In this document: positions 27,708 to 36,551 of the stretch, one piece after another
How the letters are laid out: each line of letters begins with the position of its first letter
How positions within the stretch are numbered: the stretch's first letter is position 1
DNA from: Anaerolineae bacterium
GTDB lineage: Bacteria > Chloroflexota > Anaerolineae > UBA4142 > SHND01
Reading direction: 5' to 3'
Length of the DNA: 64,000 bases
NCBI GenBank assembly: GCA_020851635.1
Contig: JADZCJ010000144.1
Span: forward strand, 78,235 to 142,234
The notes under the pieces: model-generated
Seen by the model: only the letters and a program-made list of their open reading frames with translations
What the model was told of the DNA's origin: nothing
The model's database searches: none
Position numbers and translations under genes: made by a program

Positions 27708-30457
27708 GTTTTTGACGCCGACGACGTTACTTTGTCTTTTTGATTAAAATCGTCAACATACAAAGCGTTGCTGTCAAACTCTATATTTTGGCGACTCTCG
27801 CCGACATGCTCGAGCACTTTGGCGATCAAGCCGGTCCAACCCGTTTGATGGCTCGCGCCGCGCCCCGAACCATTGTCGCCATGAAAATATTCGTGAAACA
27901 GTATATAGTCCTTCCAATGCGGGTCGTTTTGCAAACGATCGTAATCATTAAACACGGCGCGTCTCCCCGATTCGTCGCGCACAAAAATCCGCACGAGCCG
28001 CCGCAGCAGTTCGTTTGCCACCTCGCCCAGGGTCATCATTTGCCCCGACCCCGTCGGACATTCCACCTTGAAATCATCTTGAAAATAACGATGAAAGAGC
28101 AACAAACTCTCGATCACGAGATAATTGAGCGAAAACCAGATGGGACCGCGCCAATTGGAATTGCCGCCAAACAGATTGTCGGTGGACTCGCCGGGAGCAT
28201 AATTCAATTGGAGATGATACCCCAGCACGTCCGCCATAAATGGGTGCCGGTCGTAGATTTTGGAAACACTACGCAGCCCATAGGGCGAAAGAAACTCGTT
28301 CTCGTCGAGCATATACCCAAGCAAGCGCCGCAGCTGTTCGGGCTTGACCACCGCAAGAAGCACCCGGTTGCCCTCACTCTGCGCCGTCAAAAACGTAATC
28401 TTGTCCGCAAGATCGGGGCGATGCTCGGTGAACCAGCGAAGCCGTTTCTGAAATTCGGGAAAATCGGCGAGAAATTTTGAAAAGGTGCTCACGACGGCAA
28501 ACAGAGGGACAAACCCAACCATGGTGCGCGTCGGAACCGCAATATGCTCGCCATCCTTGAACCGAAGATGGTCGTAAAAAAATCCGTCCTTTTCATCCCA
28601 CAAACTGCTGTCAGTTTCGTTGTTCATGGCGCCGGCGATCAAGAGCGCGTGCTCGACAAATTTCGTCGCCATGCCCTGATAGATCGGGTTCGTTTCCGCA
28701 AGTATCAAGGCAAGCGCCAGCATCCGCATGGAAAAGGTTGCCATCCAACTCGTGCCATCCGATTGTTCGAGGATGACGCCCGGCGGCAATTTCATATTGC
28801 GGTCAAATGCCCCGATATTGTCCAACCCCAGAAAGCCGCCCTGAAACAAGTTGTTTGACTCGACATCCTTGCGGTTGACCCACCAGGTAAAGTTGAGCAA
28901 GAGTTTCTGAAATAGCTCTTCCAACCAGGGCAGGTCCGGCTTGCCCGTTTTCAAAGATTCGAATTCGATGATCCGTTGGGCAGCCCAGGCATGCACGGGC
29001 GGGTTGACGTCGTCGAAATCCCACTCGCACGCGGGAATCTGTCCATTCGGGCTCGTATACCACTCGCGCAGCATCAACAACAGCTGCTCCTTGGCGAATT
29101 CAATGTCCACGAGCGCCAGCGCCACACAGTGGAATGCAAGGTCCCACGACGCATACCACGGAAACTCCCACTTGTCCGGCATCGAAATGACATCGGCGTT
29201 ATACAGGTGCTGCCAACCCCTGTTGCGCCCGAACCAGCGTTCCGCGGGCGGCGGCGGTTGTTTTGGGTCGCCTTGCAGCCACCGGCGGACGTTATAGTGA
29301 TAATACTGTTTCGACCACAACAAACCGCCAAGCGCCTGGCGCATGACGCGCGCCTCGTCCTCCGAGAGCGAGCCGGGGATCACCCCCGTATAAAACTCGT
29401 CCGCCTCGCGTCGGCGCGCCGTCAAGACGGTTTCAAATTCCGCGCCCAGCGGGTCTTGGAGCGCGTTATTTGCAAAACGCAAGCGGACGCGCGCCGATTC
29501 GCCCGCGCCGATTTGCAGCGAATAATACGGCGCAGCTTTGGTCCCGCGATGGGCAGGATTTACAGCTTGCGTCTTGTGCCAGACCAGATATTCATGAAAC
29601 GCGTCCTTGACATACGGCGTCGCGTTTACTCCGCCATAGAGACGCTCGACATTCGTTTCGTTCTCGGTAAACAGCGTCACCGCCGTCGGCTCGAAATACA
29701 GAAACATGGTCCCGTATATATCATGCACGAGTCGGATGTGCGGCGCGCTCTTGTTTGCCAGCGCGAGGACGGGCTTGGGGTTCGCGTCGTCCCAGCTCCA
29801 CATGTTGCGAAACCAGACCGTTGGTAGCAAATCCAAGCGCGCGGTCTCGGGACCGCGATTGTATGCCGTGATTTCGATCAGGATGTCGTCGGGCGCGGCT
29901 TTGGCATACTCGACAAACACATCAAAGTAACGTGACCCGTCGAAAACGCCCGTGTCAATCAATTCGTATTCGGGGTCCGATTTACCGCGACGGCTGCTCT
30001 CGGCAATCAAGTCCGCATAAGGATATTCCGCCTGCGGATACTTGTACAGATATTTCATGTACGAGTGCGTGGGCGTGGAATCAAGATAATAGTAATATTC
30101 TTTGACGTCTTCGCCGTGATTGCTCTGCGAGCCGGTCAGTCCGAAAGCGCGCTCTTTGAGGATCGGGTCCTTGCCATTCCACAGGGCGAGGGCGAAACAA
30201 ATGCGCTGATGCTCGTCGCAAATGCCACCCATGCCATCTTCACTCCAACGATAGGCGCGCGAACGCGCGTGGTCATGTGGAAAATAGTTCCAGGCGTCGC
30301 CGTCTGCCGAGTAATCTTCGCGCACCGTGCCCCACGCGCGCTCGCTGAGATAAGGTCCCCATCGTTTCCACGCGGCGACCCCACGATCCGCATCATTCAG
30401 ACGCGCCTGTTCGGCAGAGACGGCGTTTGCGGCAGATTTCATTTTTTGGGTTGGCAT
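27704..30457 (-). CDS. GH63 / MGH1-type glucosidase-like glycoside hydrolase
   Basis: This 917-residue protein has no signal peptide. The N-terminal part starts with ERAWGTVREDYSADGDAWNYFPHDHARSRAYRW. The C-terminal (alpha/alpha)6 catalytic region has QIPACEWDFDDVNPPVHAWA, NSNWRGPIWFSLNYL and HGDNGSGRGASHQTGWTG, typical of bacterial MGH1-like/GH63 enzymes that act on mannosylglycerate or gluco-oligosaccharides. ATG 30457 is preferred; ATG 30442 is an alternative. The upstream extension is Arg-rich and unconvincing. The substrate is unknown. Confidence 0.85.
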   Translation of the reverse strand: MPTQKMKSAANAVSAEQARLNDADRGVAAWKRWGPYLSERAWGTVREDYSADGDAWNYFPHDHARSRAYRWSEDGMGGICDEHQRICFALALWNGKDPILKERAFGLTGSQSNHGEDVKEYYYYLDSTPTHSYMKYLYKYPQAEYPYADLIAESSRRGKSDPEYELIDTGVFDGSRYFDVFVEYAKAAPDDILIEITAYNRGPETARLDLLPTVWFRNMWSWDDANPKPVLALANKSAPHIRLVHDIYGTMFLYFEPTAVTLFTENETNVERLYGGVNATPYVKDAFHEYLVWHKTQAVNPAHRGTKAAPYYSLQIGAGESARVRLRFANNALQDPLGAEFETVLTARRREADEFYTGVIPGSLSEDEARVMRQALGGLLWSKQYYHYNVRRWLQGDPKQPPPPAERWFGRNRGWQHLYNADVISMPDKWEFPWYASWDLAFHCVALALVDIEFAKEQLLLMLREWYTSPNGQIPACEWDFDDVNPPVHAWAAQRIIEFESLKTGKPDLPWLEELFQKLLLNFTWWVNRKDVESNNLFQGGFLGLDNIGAFDRNMKLPPGVILEQSDGTSWMATFSMRMLALALILAETNPIYQGMATKFVEHALLIAGAMNNETDSSLWDEKDGFFYDHLRFKDGEHIAVPTRTMVGFVPLFAVVSTFSKFLADFPEFQKRLRWFTEHRPDLADKITFLTAQSEGNRVLLAVVKPEQLRRLLGYMLDENEFLSPYGLRSVSKIYDRHPFMADVLGYHLQLNYAPGESTDNLFGGNSNWRGPIWFSLNYLVIESLLLFHRYFQDDFKVECPTGSGQMMTLGEVANELLRRLVRIFVRDESGRRAVFNDYDRLQNDPHWKDYILFHEYFHGDNGSGRGASHQTGWTGLIAKVLEHVGESRQNIEFDSNALYVDDFNQKDKVTSSASKT

Positions 30458-30729
30458 AAGCTCAGGGCTTTTTCTTTCCCCGCCCCCGTCTTGTTCTGTC
30501 GTCCGATTCAATTTGCCGGTCCGGACAGCTTGCAAAAACCCCGGCATCCTCAATAAAGGGCATTTTCGACAACCCGCTGTAACAAAAAGAAATGGTGTGT
30601 CCTGAGCGCATCAGTACGCACCATCCGGCGGACCCGGGCAATCTTTGCTGCCTGGCGACAGTATAAAGCTATGCCAAAACAAGTTCAAGGCACAATCGCA
30701 AATTCCAAACCGCTGAATATTCGCTTGTA

Positions 30730-30776
30730 TACACCCAATGTACTCCACGATGGGGGATGCCAACGCCGTAAATCGG
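30730..30776 (+). repeat. 47-bp repeat, family R3, copy 1
   Basis: It runs from TACACCCAATGTACTCC through GGGGGATGCCAACGCCG to AAATCGG. It differs from the copy at 35820 at only a few positions. It lies upstream of the phasin-like gene. Confidence 0.7.
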
Positions 30777-30822
30777 CATATATTGGATAATTGGCGGCGG
30801 CGCAACCCGTCCCCGTCAGGGA

Positions 30823-30924
30823 TGTGCGCCCCATCTTGATTGCGAGTAGGGCGCGCTCGCCGCAGCGTGCCGGGTAGGGAACGAAACAGCGTTCGTTGCT
30901 TATCATTCAAAAACGTGTCGCACA
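30823..30924 (+). repeat. Double-hairpin repeat, family R2, copy 2
   Basis: It contains TAGGGCGCGCTCGCCGCAGCGTGCC and GGAACGAAACAGCGTTCGTT, bordered by TGTGC on the left and GCACA on the right. It is close to the copies near 47763, 47869 and 57767. Confidence 0.75.
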
Positions 30925-31003
30925 CCTTCCCGCCAAAGCATGCTATAATCCAAGTTTGGCAGCACAGACCTGCTCAAACCGGTTGACGAGCGATACACTC
31001 TAT

Positions 31004-31097
31004 TAGTGCAACAACATGAGATTGCGGCGTTGAGCGTCGAATTTTGTAACTCGCGTGCCATCACCTGACTCGGCAATTTCATCATGTTGTTGCACTA
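31004..31097 (+). repeat. 94-bp palindromic repeat, family R1, best copy
   Basis: TAGTGCAACAACATGA (31004-31019) and TCATGTTGTTGCACTA (31082-31097) are perfect 16-bp terminal inverted repeats. Inside, GATTGC pairs with GCAATT. The core CGTCGAATTTTGTAACTCGCG is shared with the other copies. It has no coding capacity. It ends 30 bp before the phasin-like gene. Confidence 0.85.
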
Positions 31098-31127
31098 TCG
31101 GCTGCAAATTCATTCAGGAGAAAAAAC

Positions 31128-31538
31128 ATGGCAATTGAAAACCCAATCCCGGCAGACCAAACGTCCATACCGGCAGAAAATGAACGTCCGCTCACAGAGG
31201 CGGCGAGCAAGCTGGTGCTTGCTTCGATTGGCGGCGTAGCGCTGGCTCAAGATGCCGTCGAGGGCATGCTCAAGAAAATGGTCGAACGGGGCGAAAAGAG
31301 CCAAAAACAAGCTCGCCTCCGCATGGACAAGTTGCGCGCCAAGGGACCCAAATTCTCGCGCAGCGGTGTGCGTGATTTGACCGGTTCCGTTCGGGATGCA
31401 GCAGAGTTGCCCTCCAAAGCCGATATTCAGGGACTGCACGATCAAATCGCCGCGCTGTCCGCCAAAGTGGACCAACTCACCAAAGAAAAAGCTGAATCGG
31501 CGATCCCCACCCCGCCCAAACCATCTTCGAAACCATAG
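31128..31538 (+). CDS. Phasin-like helical protein
   Basis: The 136-residue protein has no signal peptide. It has a helical region with SKLVLASIGGVALAQDAVEGMLKKMVERGEKS, matching phasin or polyhydroxyalkanoate-granule-associated proteins of the PhaI/PhaF type. A coiled-coil follows (SKADIQGLHDQIAALSAKVDQLTKEK), then a Pro/Ser tail. It may coat storage granules. No PHA synthase is in the window, so the cargo is unproven. RBS AGGAG lies 7 bases before ATG. Confidence 0.7.
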   Translation: MAIENPIPADQTSIPAENERPLTEAASKLVLASIGGVALAQDAVEGMLKKMVERGEKSQKQARLRMDKLRAKGPKFSRSGVRDLTGSVRDAAELPSKADIQGLHDQIAALSAKVDQLTKEKAESAIPTPPKPSSKP

Positions 31539-31661
31539 TTCTCTTGCCGCACCCGGCGCGCAATTTGAATGGGCATACCCCACCGTCAAGATGAAAGGGG
31601 GTTTATTTGTTGTTCCCGAAAATTCCGACATTCGCGTTGATGGTCATGGCAAGGAGGAACA

Positions 31662-32381
31662 ATGCCTGTTGATTCGAGTCCTGAGGAATGGATGGAACCC
31701 GAACAAGATTGGGCACGCGACCGCGAACAGCGCAACGGCGCGGTGCGAATTGTGATCGAGGGACCTGCGCCGGAACGATACACCCTCGAGATGCTGGCGA
31801 GTCTGCTCCTGGGGAGCGCGACAGAAGGCAGCGAACAATTTGCGCGCCGTTTGGATCGTTGGCAAGCCAACATTGACGCTCGCGGCAAAAAAATCTATTC
31901 AGAATCTCCTCACGAGACCGAGGAGGAACGACTGCGCTATGCGCTCATCGGGTTACTCTCGACTGCGCCGGGAGCGGCGCAAAGAACTTTGGCGGCTGCG
32001 GTACGCGCGTCCGACTCGGCATATGGTCTGATGTCGCAAATTCTCAGTCCCGTGTCAAACAGTCGCTTCGGACGACCCCTACAGCGTCGCTATGACCGCT
32101 ACGCGGCGCATGGCGCAACCATCGTCGAACGCTGGATTGACCTTGGGCGCGCGACAGAGCAGCGTGGGCGTGCGATGGCGCGCGAGGCAGCGTTTGACGG
32201 TGAGGATGAAGCGTTCGACCACGTAATCGGCGTCCTGGCGACCAAACCGGAGGTGCGCGATCTCGTTACCCAGCAAAGCATGGGCATGGCGCAAGAATTG
32301 ATGGAGGTTTTGCGCGAGCGAACATACGAGTCGGACTCGAAATGGGAGGTTCGCATCCGTCGCCTGCTGCGGCGAGGTTAG
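31662..32381 (+). CDS. Uncharacterised helical protein
   Basis: The 239-residue, charged, helical, soluble protein has no recognised domain. It has a strong RBS (AAGGAGGAACA) at the ATG. It has conserved-looking stretches such as RRLDRWQANIDARGKK, LRYALIGLLSTAPGAAQRTLAAAVR and RRYDRYAAHGATIVERWIDLGR. It is followed after 6 bp by the RDD gene, so it probably works with that membrane protein. Function unknown. Confidence 0.7.
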   Translation: MPVDSSPEEWMEPEQDWARDREQRNGAVRIVIEGPAPERYTLEMLASLLLGSATEGSEQFARRLDRWQANIDARGKKIYSESPHETEEERLRYALIGLLSTAPGAAQRTLAAAVRASDSAYGLMSQILSPVSNSRFGRPLQRRYDRYAAHGATIVERWIDLGRATEQRGRAMAREAAFDGEDEAFDHVIGVLATKPEVRDLVTQQSMGMAQELMEVLRERTYESDSKWEVRIRRLLRRG

Positions 32382-32387
32382 CCGGAG

Positions 32388-32999
32388 ATGACAAAACTTG
32401 TGGATCGAGACGCGAGCACATTCCAGATGATGAGAACAACGCCCACTCTGGCAGCGGTTGCAGCGATGCCGCTCCATCAAGCCGGTTTTGTGAGTCGCGC
32501 GGCGGCGTTCGTGCTGGACGTGCTCCTGGTGACCGCAGGCAGCATCATCTTTGCCGCGCTTGTAAGTTTGCTTTTGAGTTTTTTTGGGTTTGATACGCAG
32601 ACTTTATCAATTGACAATCCCGCGACCAGCATCCTGGGCGTCATCCAAATCATCATCATCGCAATTTCAACCATATCCGTTTTTCTCTTTGTTCCCGGCT
32701 ATTTCATCCTTTCTTGGGTGCTCGTGGGAGCGACACCCGGCAAACAAGTTCTTGGGCTGCGCGTTATTCGCACAAACAAGACCCCGTTGGGCTGGGGACG
32801 CGCCATCGTTCGCTTTGTTGGTTATTATATCTCTGCCATTGCTTTTTTCCTTGGTTATCTCTGGGTTTTTGTGGACGGCAGACGCCAGGCATGGCACGAC
32901 AAAATGGCGGATACGTTTGTGGTCTATAGCTGGGATATCGCCAAGTTCGAAACTGACCGCGCAGATACGGCTTCGGGACAGGCAGGGACAAAGAATTGA
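32388..32999 (+). CDS. RDD-family membrane protein
   Basis: This 203-residue protein has about four membrane helices. The RDD signature is present: AGFVSRAAAFVLDVLLV in helix 1, GATPGKQVLGLRVI after helix 2, and GRRQAWHDKMADTFVV at the end. RDD proteins are small transporters or membrane partners with varied roles. The ATG at 32388 has GGAG almost adjacent; a start at 32427 or 32430 is possible. Its stop overlaps the squalene synthase ATG (TGATG), so the two are probably translationally coupled. Confidence 0.8.
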   Translation: MTKLVDRDASTFQMMRTTPTLAAVAAMPLHQAGFVSRAAAFVLDVLLVTAGSIIFAALVSLLLSFFGFDTQTLSIDNPATSILGVIQIIIIAISTISVFLFVPGYFILSWVLVGATPGKQVLGLRVIRTNKTPLGWGRAIVRFVGYYISAIAFFLGYLWVFVDGRRQAWHDKMADTFVVYSWDIAKFETDRADTASGQAGTKN

Positions 33000-34087
33000 T
33001 GCAACCGATTGATTCATTCATACCAACGGCGCACCAACAGAGTTATCTCCAACAGAAATTGCAGGACGTCTCGCGCTCTTTTGCGCTCGTCGTGCCATTT
33101 CTCGAAACACCCTTGCAGCATTACCTGGCGACCGCCTACCTGATTTGTCGGGTCGTTGACAATATCGAGGATTCCGGACAGGATGCCGAGTGGAAATTTC
33201 AACGTTTTGCCGAATTTTCGCGTTTGCTGGGCGCGCCTGAAAACGCAGTCGAGATCCTGGCAACTTGGACCCGCGAGGACTGGCCCGCCCTGACCGAACG
33301 GGAGCGGGACATGATGAACCTCAACGGAGGGCTTGAATTGTGGCAAATTTTTGCCGCAATGCCTCCTGCAACGCAGGCAACCACGCGGTTCTGGGTGGGA
33401 ATTATGACAGAGGGCATGAAACAGCAGAGCGACTCGGCGCACCCGTACGCAATGATCCATCGGAACGGACATCAGATTCTGGAATCGAAAGACGCATATG
33501 ACCGGTATTGTTATTATGTGGCGGGGACGGTCGGGCATCTTGTCACCGAGCTTGTCATAGTTCAGTACGATTTTCCCGAAGAGGTTGCGCGCCCCCTGCG
33601 CGCACGCGCAGAAGCTTGCGGGCGCGCCCTGCAAAAAACAAACATCATCAAAGATTTTGTTCAAGACCTCGAACGGCAGGTTTCATATTTGCCGGACAGC
33701 TGGCTGCAGTTGGCTGACTATAGCCCGCTTGCGCTTTGCGGCGCCGCACCGAGCTGGACCGAAATGGTGCTTGACGACCTGCTCTCCGACTTGGGGATGG
33801 CGACCGAATACGTAGTAACCCTGCCTCTTGCGGCAACGGGGTATCGGCGCGCCGCGCTTTTGTGCCTCTTGCCCGCCTACCAGACGGTTTTATTGGCAGC
33901 CCGGCGACGAGATGCCCTTTTCACAAGCGAGCACCAAATAAAAATCTCTCACGCTGCGATGGCACAATGCCTTGCGGATTCGGAGGCAATGCTGCAAGAT
34001 AACGAGCTGCTGATAACATACAGCCGACGAATTACCGAGGACATACAGGACCGGTTGAGTCAGCGGGTTATGGTTCCCGCGGCTTGA
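32999..34087 (+). CDS. Squalene/phytoene synthase family protein, squalene synthase-like
   Basis: This 362-residue prenyl-condensing enzyme carries the first Asp-rich motif DNIED (54-58) and a second one, DFVQD (219-223). YCYYVAGTVGHLVTEL (~170-185) closely matches the eukaryote-type squalene synthase signature. It probably condenses two farnesyl-PP to squalene. No squalene-hopene cyclase is in the window. It shares one base with the RDD stop and is followed 25 bp later by an ABC1 kinase, a family often linked to isoprenoid quinone metabolism. Confidence 0.88.
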   Translation: MQPIDSFIPTAHQQSYLQQKLQDVSRSFALVVPFLETPLQHYLATAYLICRVVDNIEDSGQDAEWKFQRFAEFSRLLGAPENAVEILATWTREDWPALTERERDMMNLNGGLELWQIFAAMPPATQATTRFWVGIMTEGMKQQSDSAHPYAMIHRNGHQILESKDAYDRYCYYVAGTVGHLVTELVIVQYDFPEEVARPLRARAEACGRALQKTNIIKDFVQDLERQVSYLPDSWLQLADYSPLALCGAAPSWTEMVLDDLLSDLGMATEYVVTLPLAATGYRRAALLCLLPAYQTVLLAARRRDALFTSEHQIKISHAAMAQCLADSEAMLQDNELLITYSRRITEDIQDRLSQRVMVPAA

Positions 34088-34111
34088 CCCTACTCTCTTT
34101 ACGGGTCTCTA

Positions 34112-35779
34112 GTGCCAAACGAGCACGCGTCGCATGCCACCGGTTCGGAGTTTGAACTCTTTCGAGAGCAGCGCCCGGCGGGGTTGGTCAGCCGCTTTTT
34201 CATCACCTTCGGGCAGCTCCTTGGTTTGTTGCTGGGTGGCATCAATGTCTATCTGACAGATCAAAAAGCAAGGGGTCAGGCAAATCGCCTCCCCTTGCTG
34301 TTTTTGCGTTTCTGGCTTTTCTTGCTGCGCCCCTTTCTCGACAAAAAAATCATCTACAAACCGTTTCCGGTACAGTTTCGGTTGCGGCTGGAGCAGCTGG
34401 GACCAACCTATATCAAACTCGGTCAAATCCTCAGTCTCCGCGAAGATCTGCTGCCAAGTTCGATCACGAATGAACTCAAAAATCTGCTCGACCGACTTCC
34501 CGCCGTGCCGATCGAGCGCTTTCAAGAGCTGGTCCTCGCTGATCTCAAGCGCCCCCTCGATACGCTTTTCCGTTGGATAGACCCCAAACCTCTCGGCTCG
34601 GCTTCGCTTGCCCAAACGCACCGGGCGCGGCTCGTGTCCGGCGAACGCGTGGCGCTCAAGGTCCTGAAACCCGGCGTCCGCCGAACCGTCGAGACCGACA
34701 CGCGATTGCTTGGCTTATTTGGCCGGTTTTTGCAGATTTTCCTCGCGCGCTATCAACCCAAACGCCTGATTGATGAATTTTGTCGCTACACACTGCATGA
34801 AGTAGACCTGCGTTTTGAGGCAGACAACGCCGAGGCGTTTGCCGCAAATTTCAAGTCCCAGCCCGAGATCCATTTTCCCAAGATCTATCGCGAATACAGC
34901 AACCGCGACGTATTGTGCATGGAATATTTTCGAGGGATCAAACCGGACGCGCGGGCGGCGGCAGTCCTGACACCGCAGGAAAAGAACAAAGTCGTGCAGT
35001 TGGGGATTGGCGCGATTATTCAAATGATTTTCCGCGATGGTTTTTTCCACGCCGACCTGCATCCGGGAAATCTTATAATCTTCAAGGATGCGAGTGTCGG
35101 TTTTATTGACCTGGGAATGGTAGGGCGTTTCGAACACGAGACCAAGAGACGTCTCTTTTACTATTTCTATTCGCTCGTGATGAACGAGCCGGAAAATGCA
35201 GCTCGCTATCTCGCCTCCCTGTCACTGCCGGTCCAGAACAGCGATGTAGAAGGTTTTCAGCGGGCGGTTTCGGGGCTTTACGCTCGCTTTTTGCGTTCGC
35301 CGAGTTTCAAGGATTTTTCACTGGCGCAGGTGATCCTGCAATCTATTTTGCTTGCGGGACAATATCGCATCGAGTATCCGAGTGAGATCATTTTGATGGT
35401 CAAGGCGCTCGTCACGGTGGAAGGCGTCGGCAACGTGATCGTCCCCGGGATTGATATTGTCCAGGCCTCGCGCCAACATGTTCGCCGTCTGCTGATAGAT
35501 GAATTCAACCCCGCAAAAATACTCCGATCGAATCTTCTGGTTGTGCCCGAAATCATTGACATTTTGAACCGGAGCCCTCTTGTGCTGACCGAGGGGCTGG
35601 CGCTCGTCGAAAAAAACCTCAAGAAACCAACAAACGACAAACCGCTCGTCGGGGTTGAACGCGCCATCGTCGTCGCAGCCGCGCTGGTCGCCGTCGCCAT
35701 TTTGTATGGCGTAAATGCGCCGTGGTACATCCTCGCCGGAGTAGGAGTCGTCGCGCTGGTAGCTCTTTTACGCAAATGA
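34112..35779 (+). CDS. ABC1/UbiB-family atypical kinase
   Basis: The 555-residue protein has the ABC1 kinase-like fold. The KxGQ motif is GPTYIKLGQILSLRED, the Ala-rich loop is LGSASLAQTHRARL, and the catalytic/Mg motifs are HADLHPGNL and FIDLGMVGR. Two C-terminal membrane helices follow (IVVAAALVAVAILYGV, WYILAGVGVVALVALL), as in UbiB. It starts at GTG 34112 with a weak Shine-Dalgarno. These proteins support quinone or isoprenoid lipid biosynthesis. The context with squalene synthase fits that. Confidence 0.9.
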   Translation: MPNEHASHATGSEFELFREQRPAGLVSRFFITFGQLLGLLLGGINVYLTDQKARGQANRLPLLFLRFWLFLLRPFLDKKIIYKPFPVQFRLRLEQLGPTYIKLGQILSLREDLLPSSITNELKNLLDRLPAVPIERFQELVLADLKRPLDTLFRWIDPKPLGSASLAQTHRARLVSGERVALKVLKPGVRRTVETDTRLLGLFGRFLQIFLARYQPKRLIDEFCRYTLHEVDLRFEADNAEAFAANFKSQPEIHFPKIYREYSNRDVLCMEYFRGIKPDARAAAVLTPQEKNKVVQLGIGAIIQMIFRDGFFHADLHPGNLIIFKDASVGFIDLGMVGRFEHETKRRLFYYFYSLVMNEPENAARYLASLSLPVQNSDVEGFQRAVSGLYARFLRSPSFKDFSLAQVILQSILLAGQYRIEYPSEIILMVKALVTVEGVGNVIVPGIDIVQASRQHVRRLLIDEFNPAKILRSNLLVVPEIIDILNRSPLVLTEGLALVEKNLKKPTNDKPLVGVERAIVVAAALVAVAILYGVNAPWYILAGVGVVALVALLRK

Positions 35780-35819
35780 GCGGTTTTTGGCTGTCCCTCT
35801 GACGGCGCGCTTTCATAGA

Positions 35820-35867
35820 TACACCCAAGGTACTCCGCGTTGGGGGATGCCAACGCCGGAAATCCGG
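35820..35867 (+). repeat. 47-bp repeat, family R3, copy 2
   Basis: TACACCCAAGGTACTCCGCG, then GGGGGATGCCAACGCCGGAAATCCGG. It matches the copy at 30730. It lies between the ABC1 kinase and ktrA, 15 bp before the ktrA start. Confidence 0.7.
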
Positions 35868-35882
35868 CTAGACTGTTGAGCA

Positions 35883-36551
35883 ATGGCTCACCGGCAGGTC
35901 AATTCCGAGTTTGCAGTGATCGGTCTGGGACGTTTTGGCGCCAGTGTGGCAAAGGCATTGACCGAGCGCGGCTTGACCGTCCTCGGCATTGACCTGAACA
36001 TGCAGATCGTCCAGGAGCTCGCGGATGAAATTACCCAAACCGTCGCCCTTGACGCCACGGACCAGGACGCGCTGAGCGCGGTAGATATCGGGCTCTATCC
36101 GATCGTGATTGTAAGCATTGGCAATGATTTCGAGGACAAGATTTTGACAACGCTTGCCCTCAAAGCACTCGGTGTTCAACGGGTGATCTGCAGCGCCGCA
36201 AATGAGCGCGAGAAAATGATTCTGCTCAAGATCGGCGCCGACGAGATCGTGCTGCCCGAATACGATTCGGGACGCCGTCTTGCGCTGGGGCTGGCAATGC
36301 CCAGTCTGCTCGACTATCTGCCCCTGGGGCGGGGTTATTCCATCAGCGAACTTGAGCTGCCCGCCGATTTTGTGGGCAAGACGGTGCGCGATGCTGACTT
36401 GCGAATAGAGTTTGGTTTGACGTTGGTCGCGATTCGGCGCGGCGAGGAGGTCATCATCTCTCCACCCGCGGACGAGATCTACAGGCAGGGCGACCAACTC
36501 GTCCTCATTGGCAAGGTTGCCGATTTGGACCGGTTGGCAGAACGCGCATGA
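35883..36551 (+). CDS. ktrA: Potassium uptake regulatory subunit (TrkA/KtrA family)
   Basis: The 222-residue protein has an RCK-N Rossmann domain (FAVIGLGRFGASVAKAL, then acidic VLGIDLN) and an RCK-C domain from ~145 (YSISELELPADFVGKTVRDADLR). It binds nucleotide and gates the KtrB channel. Its stop overlaps the ktrB start by 4 bp (ATGA), so the two are translationally coupled. No convincing Shine-Dalgarno is seen. Confidence 0.93.
   Translation: MAHRQVNSEFAVIGLGRFGASVAKALTERGLTVLGIDLNMQIVQELADEITQTVALDATDQDALSAVDIGLYPIVIVSIGNDFEDKILTTLALKALGVQRVICSAANEREKMILLKIGADEIVLPEYDSGRRLALGLAMPSLLDYLPLGRGYSISELELPADFVGKTVRDADLRIEFGLTLVAIRRGEEVIISPPADEIYRQGDQLVLIGKVADLDRLAERA

Larger units (their letters stand above)
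30458..31127. other. 670-bp intergenic region with three different repeats
   Basis: No gene is supported. It carries R3 copy 1 (30730-30776), R2 copy 2 (30823-30924) and R1 copy 2 (31004-31097), separated by short unique stretches. A TATAAT at 30943-30948 without a clear -35 could start transcription toward the phasin-like gene. The rest shows nothing. Confidence 0.65.

Noticed and set aside
30565..30585. Partial R4 end (CGACAACCCGCTG)
   Set aside because: The match to the R4 arm is short and imperfect, and no second arm is present.
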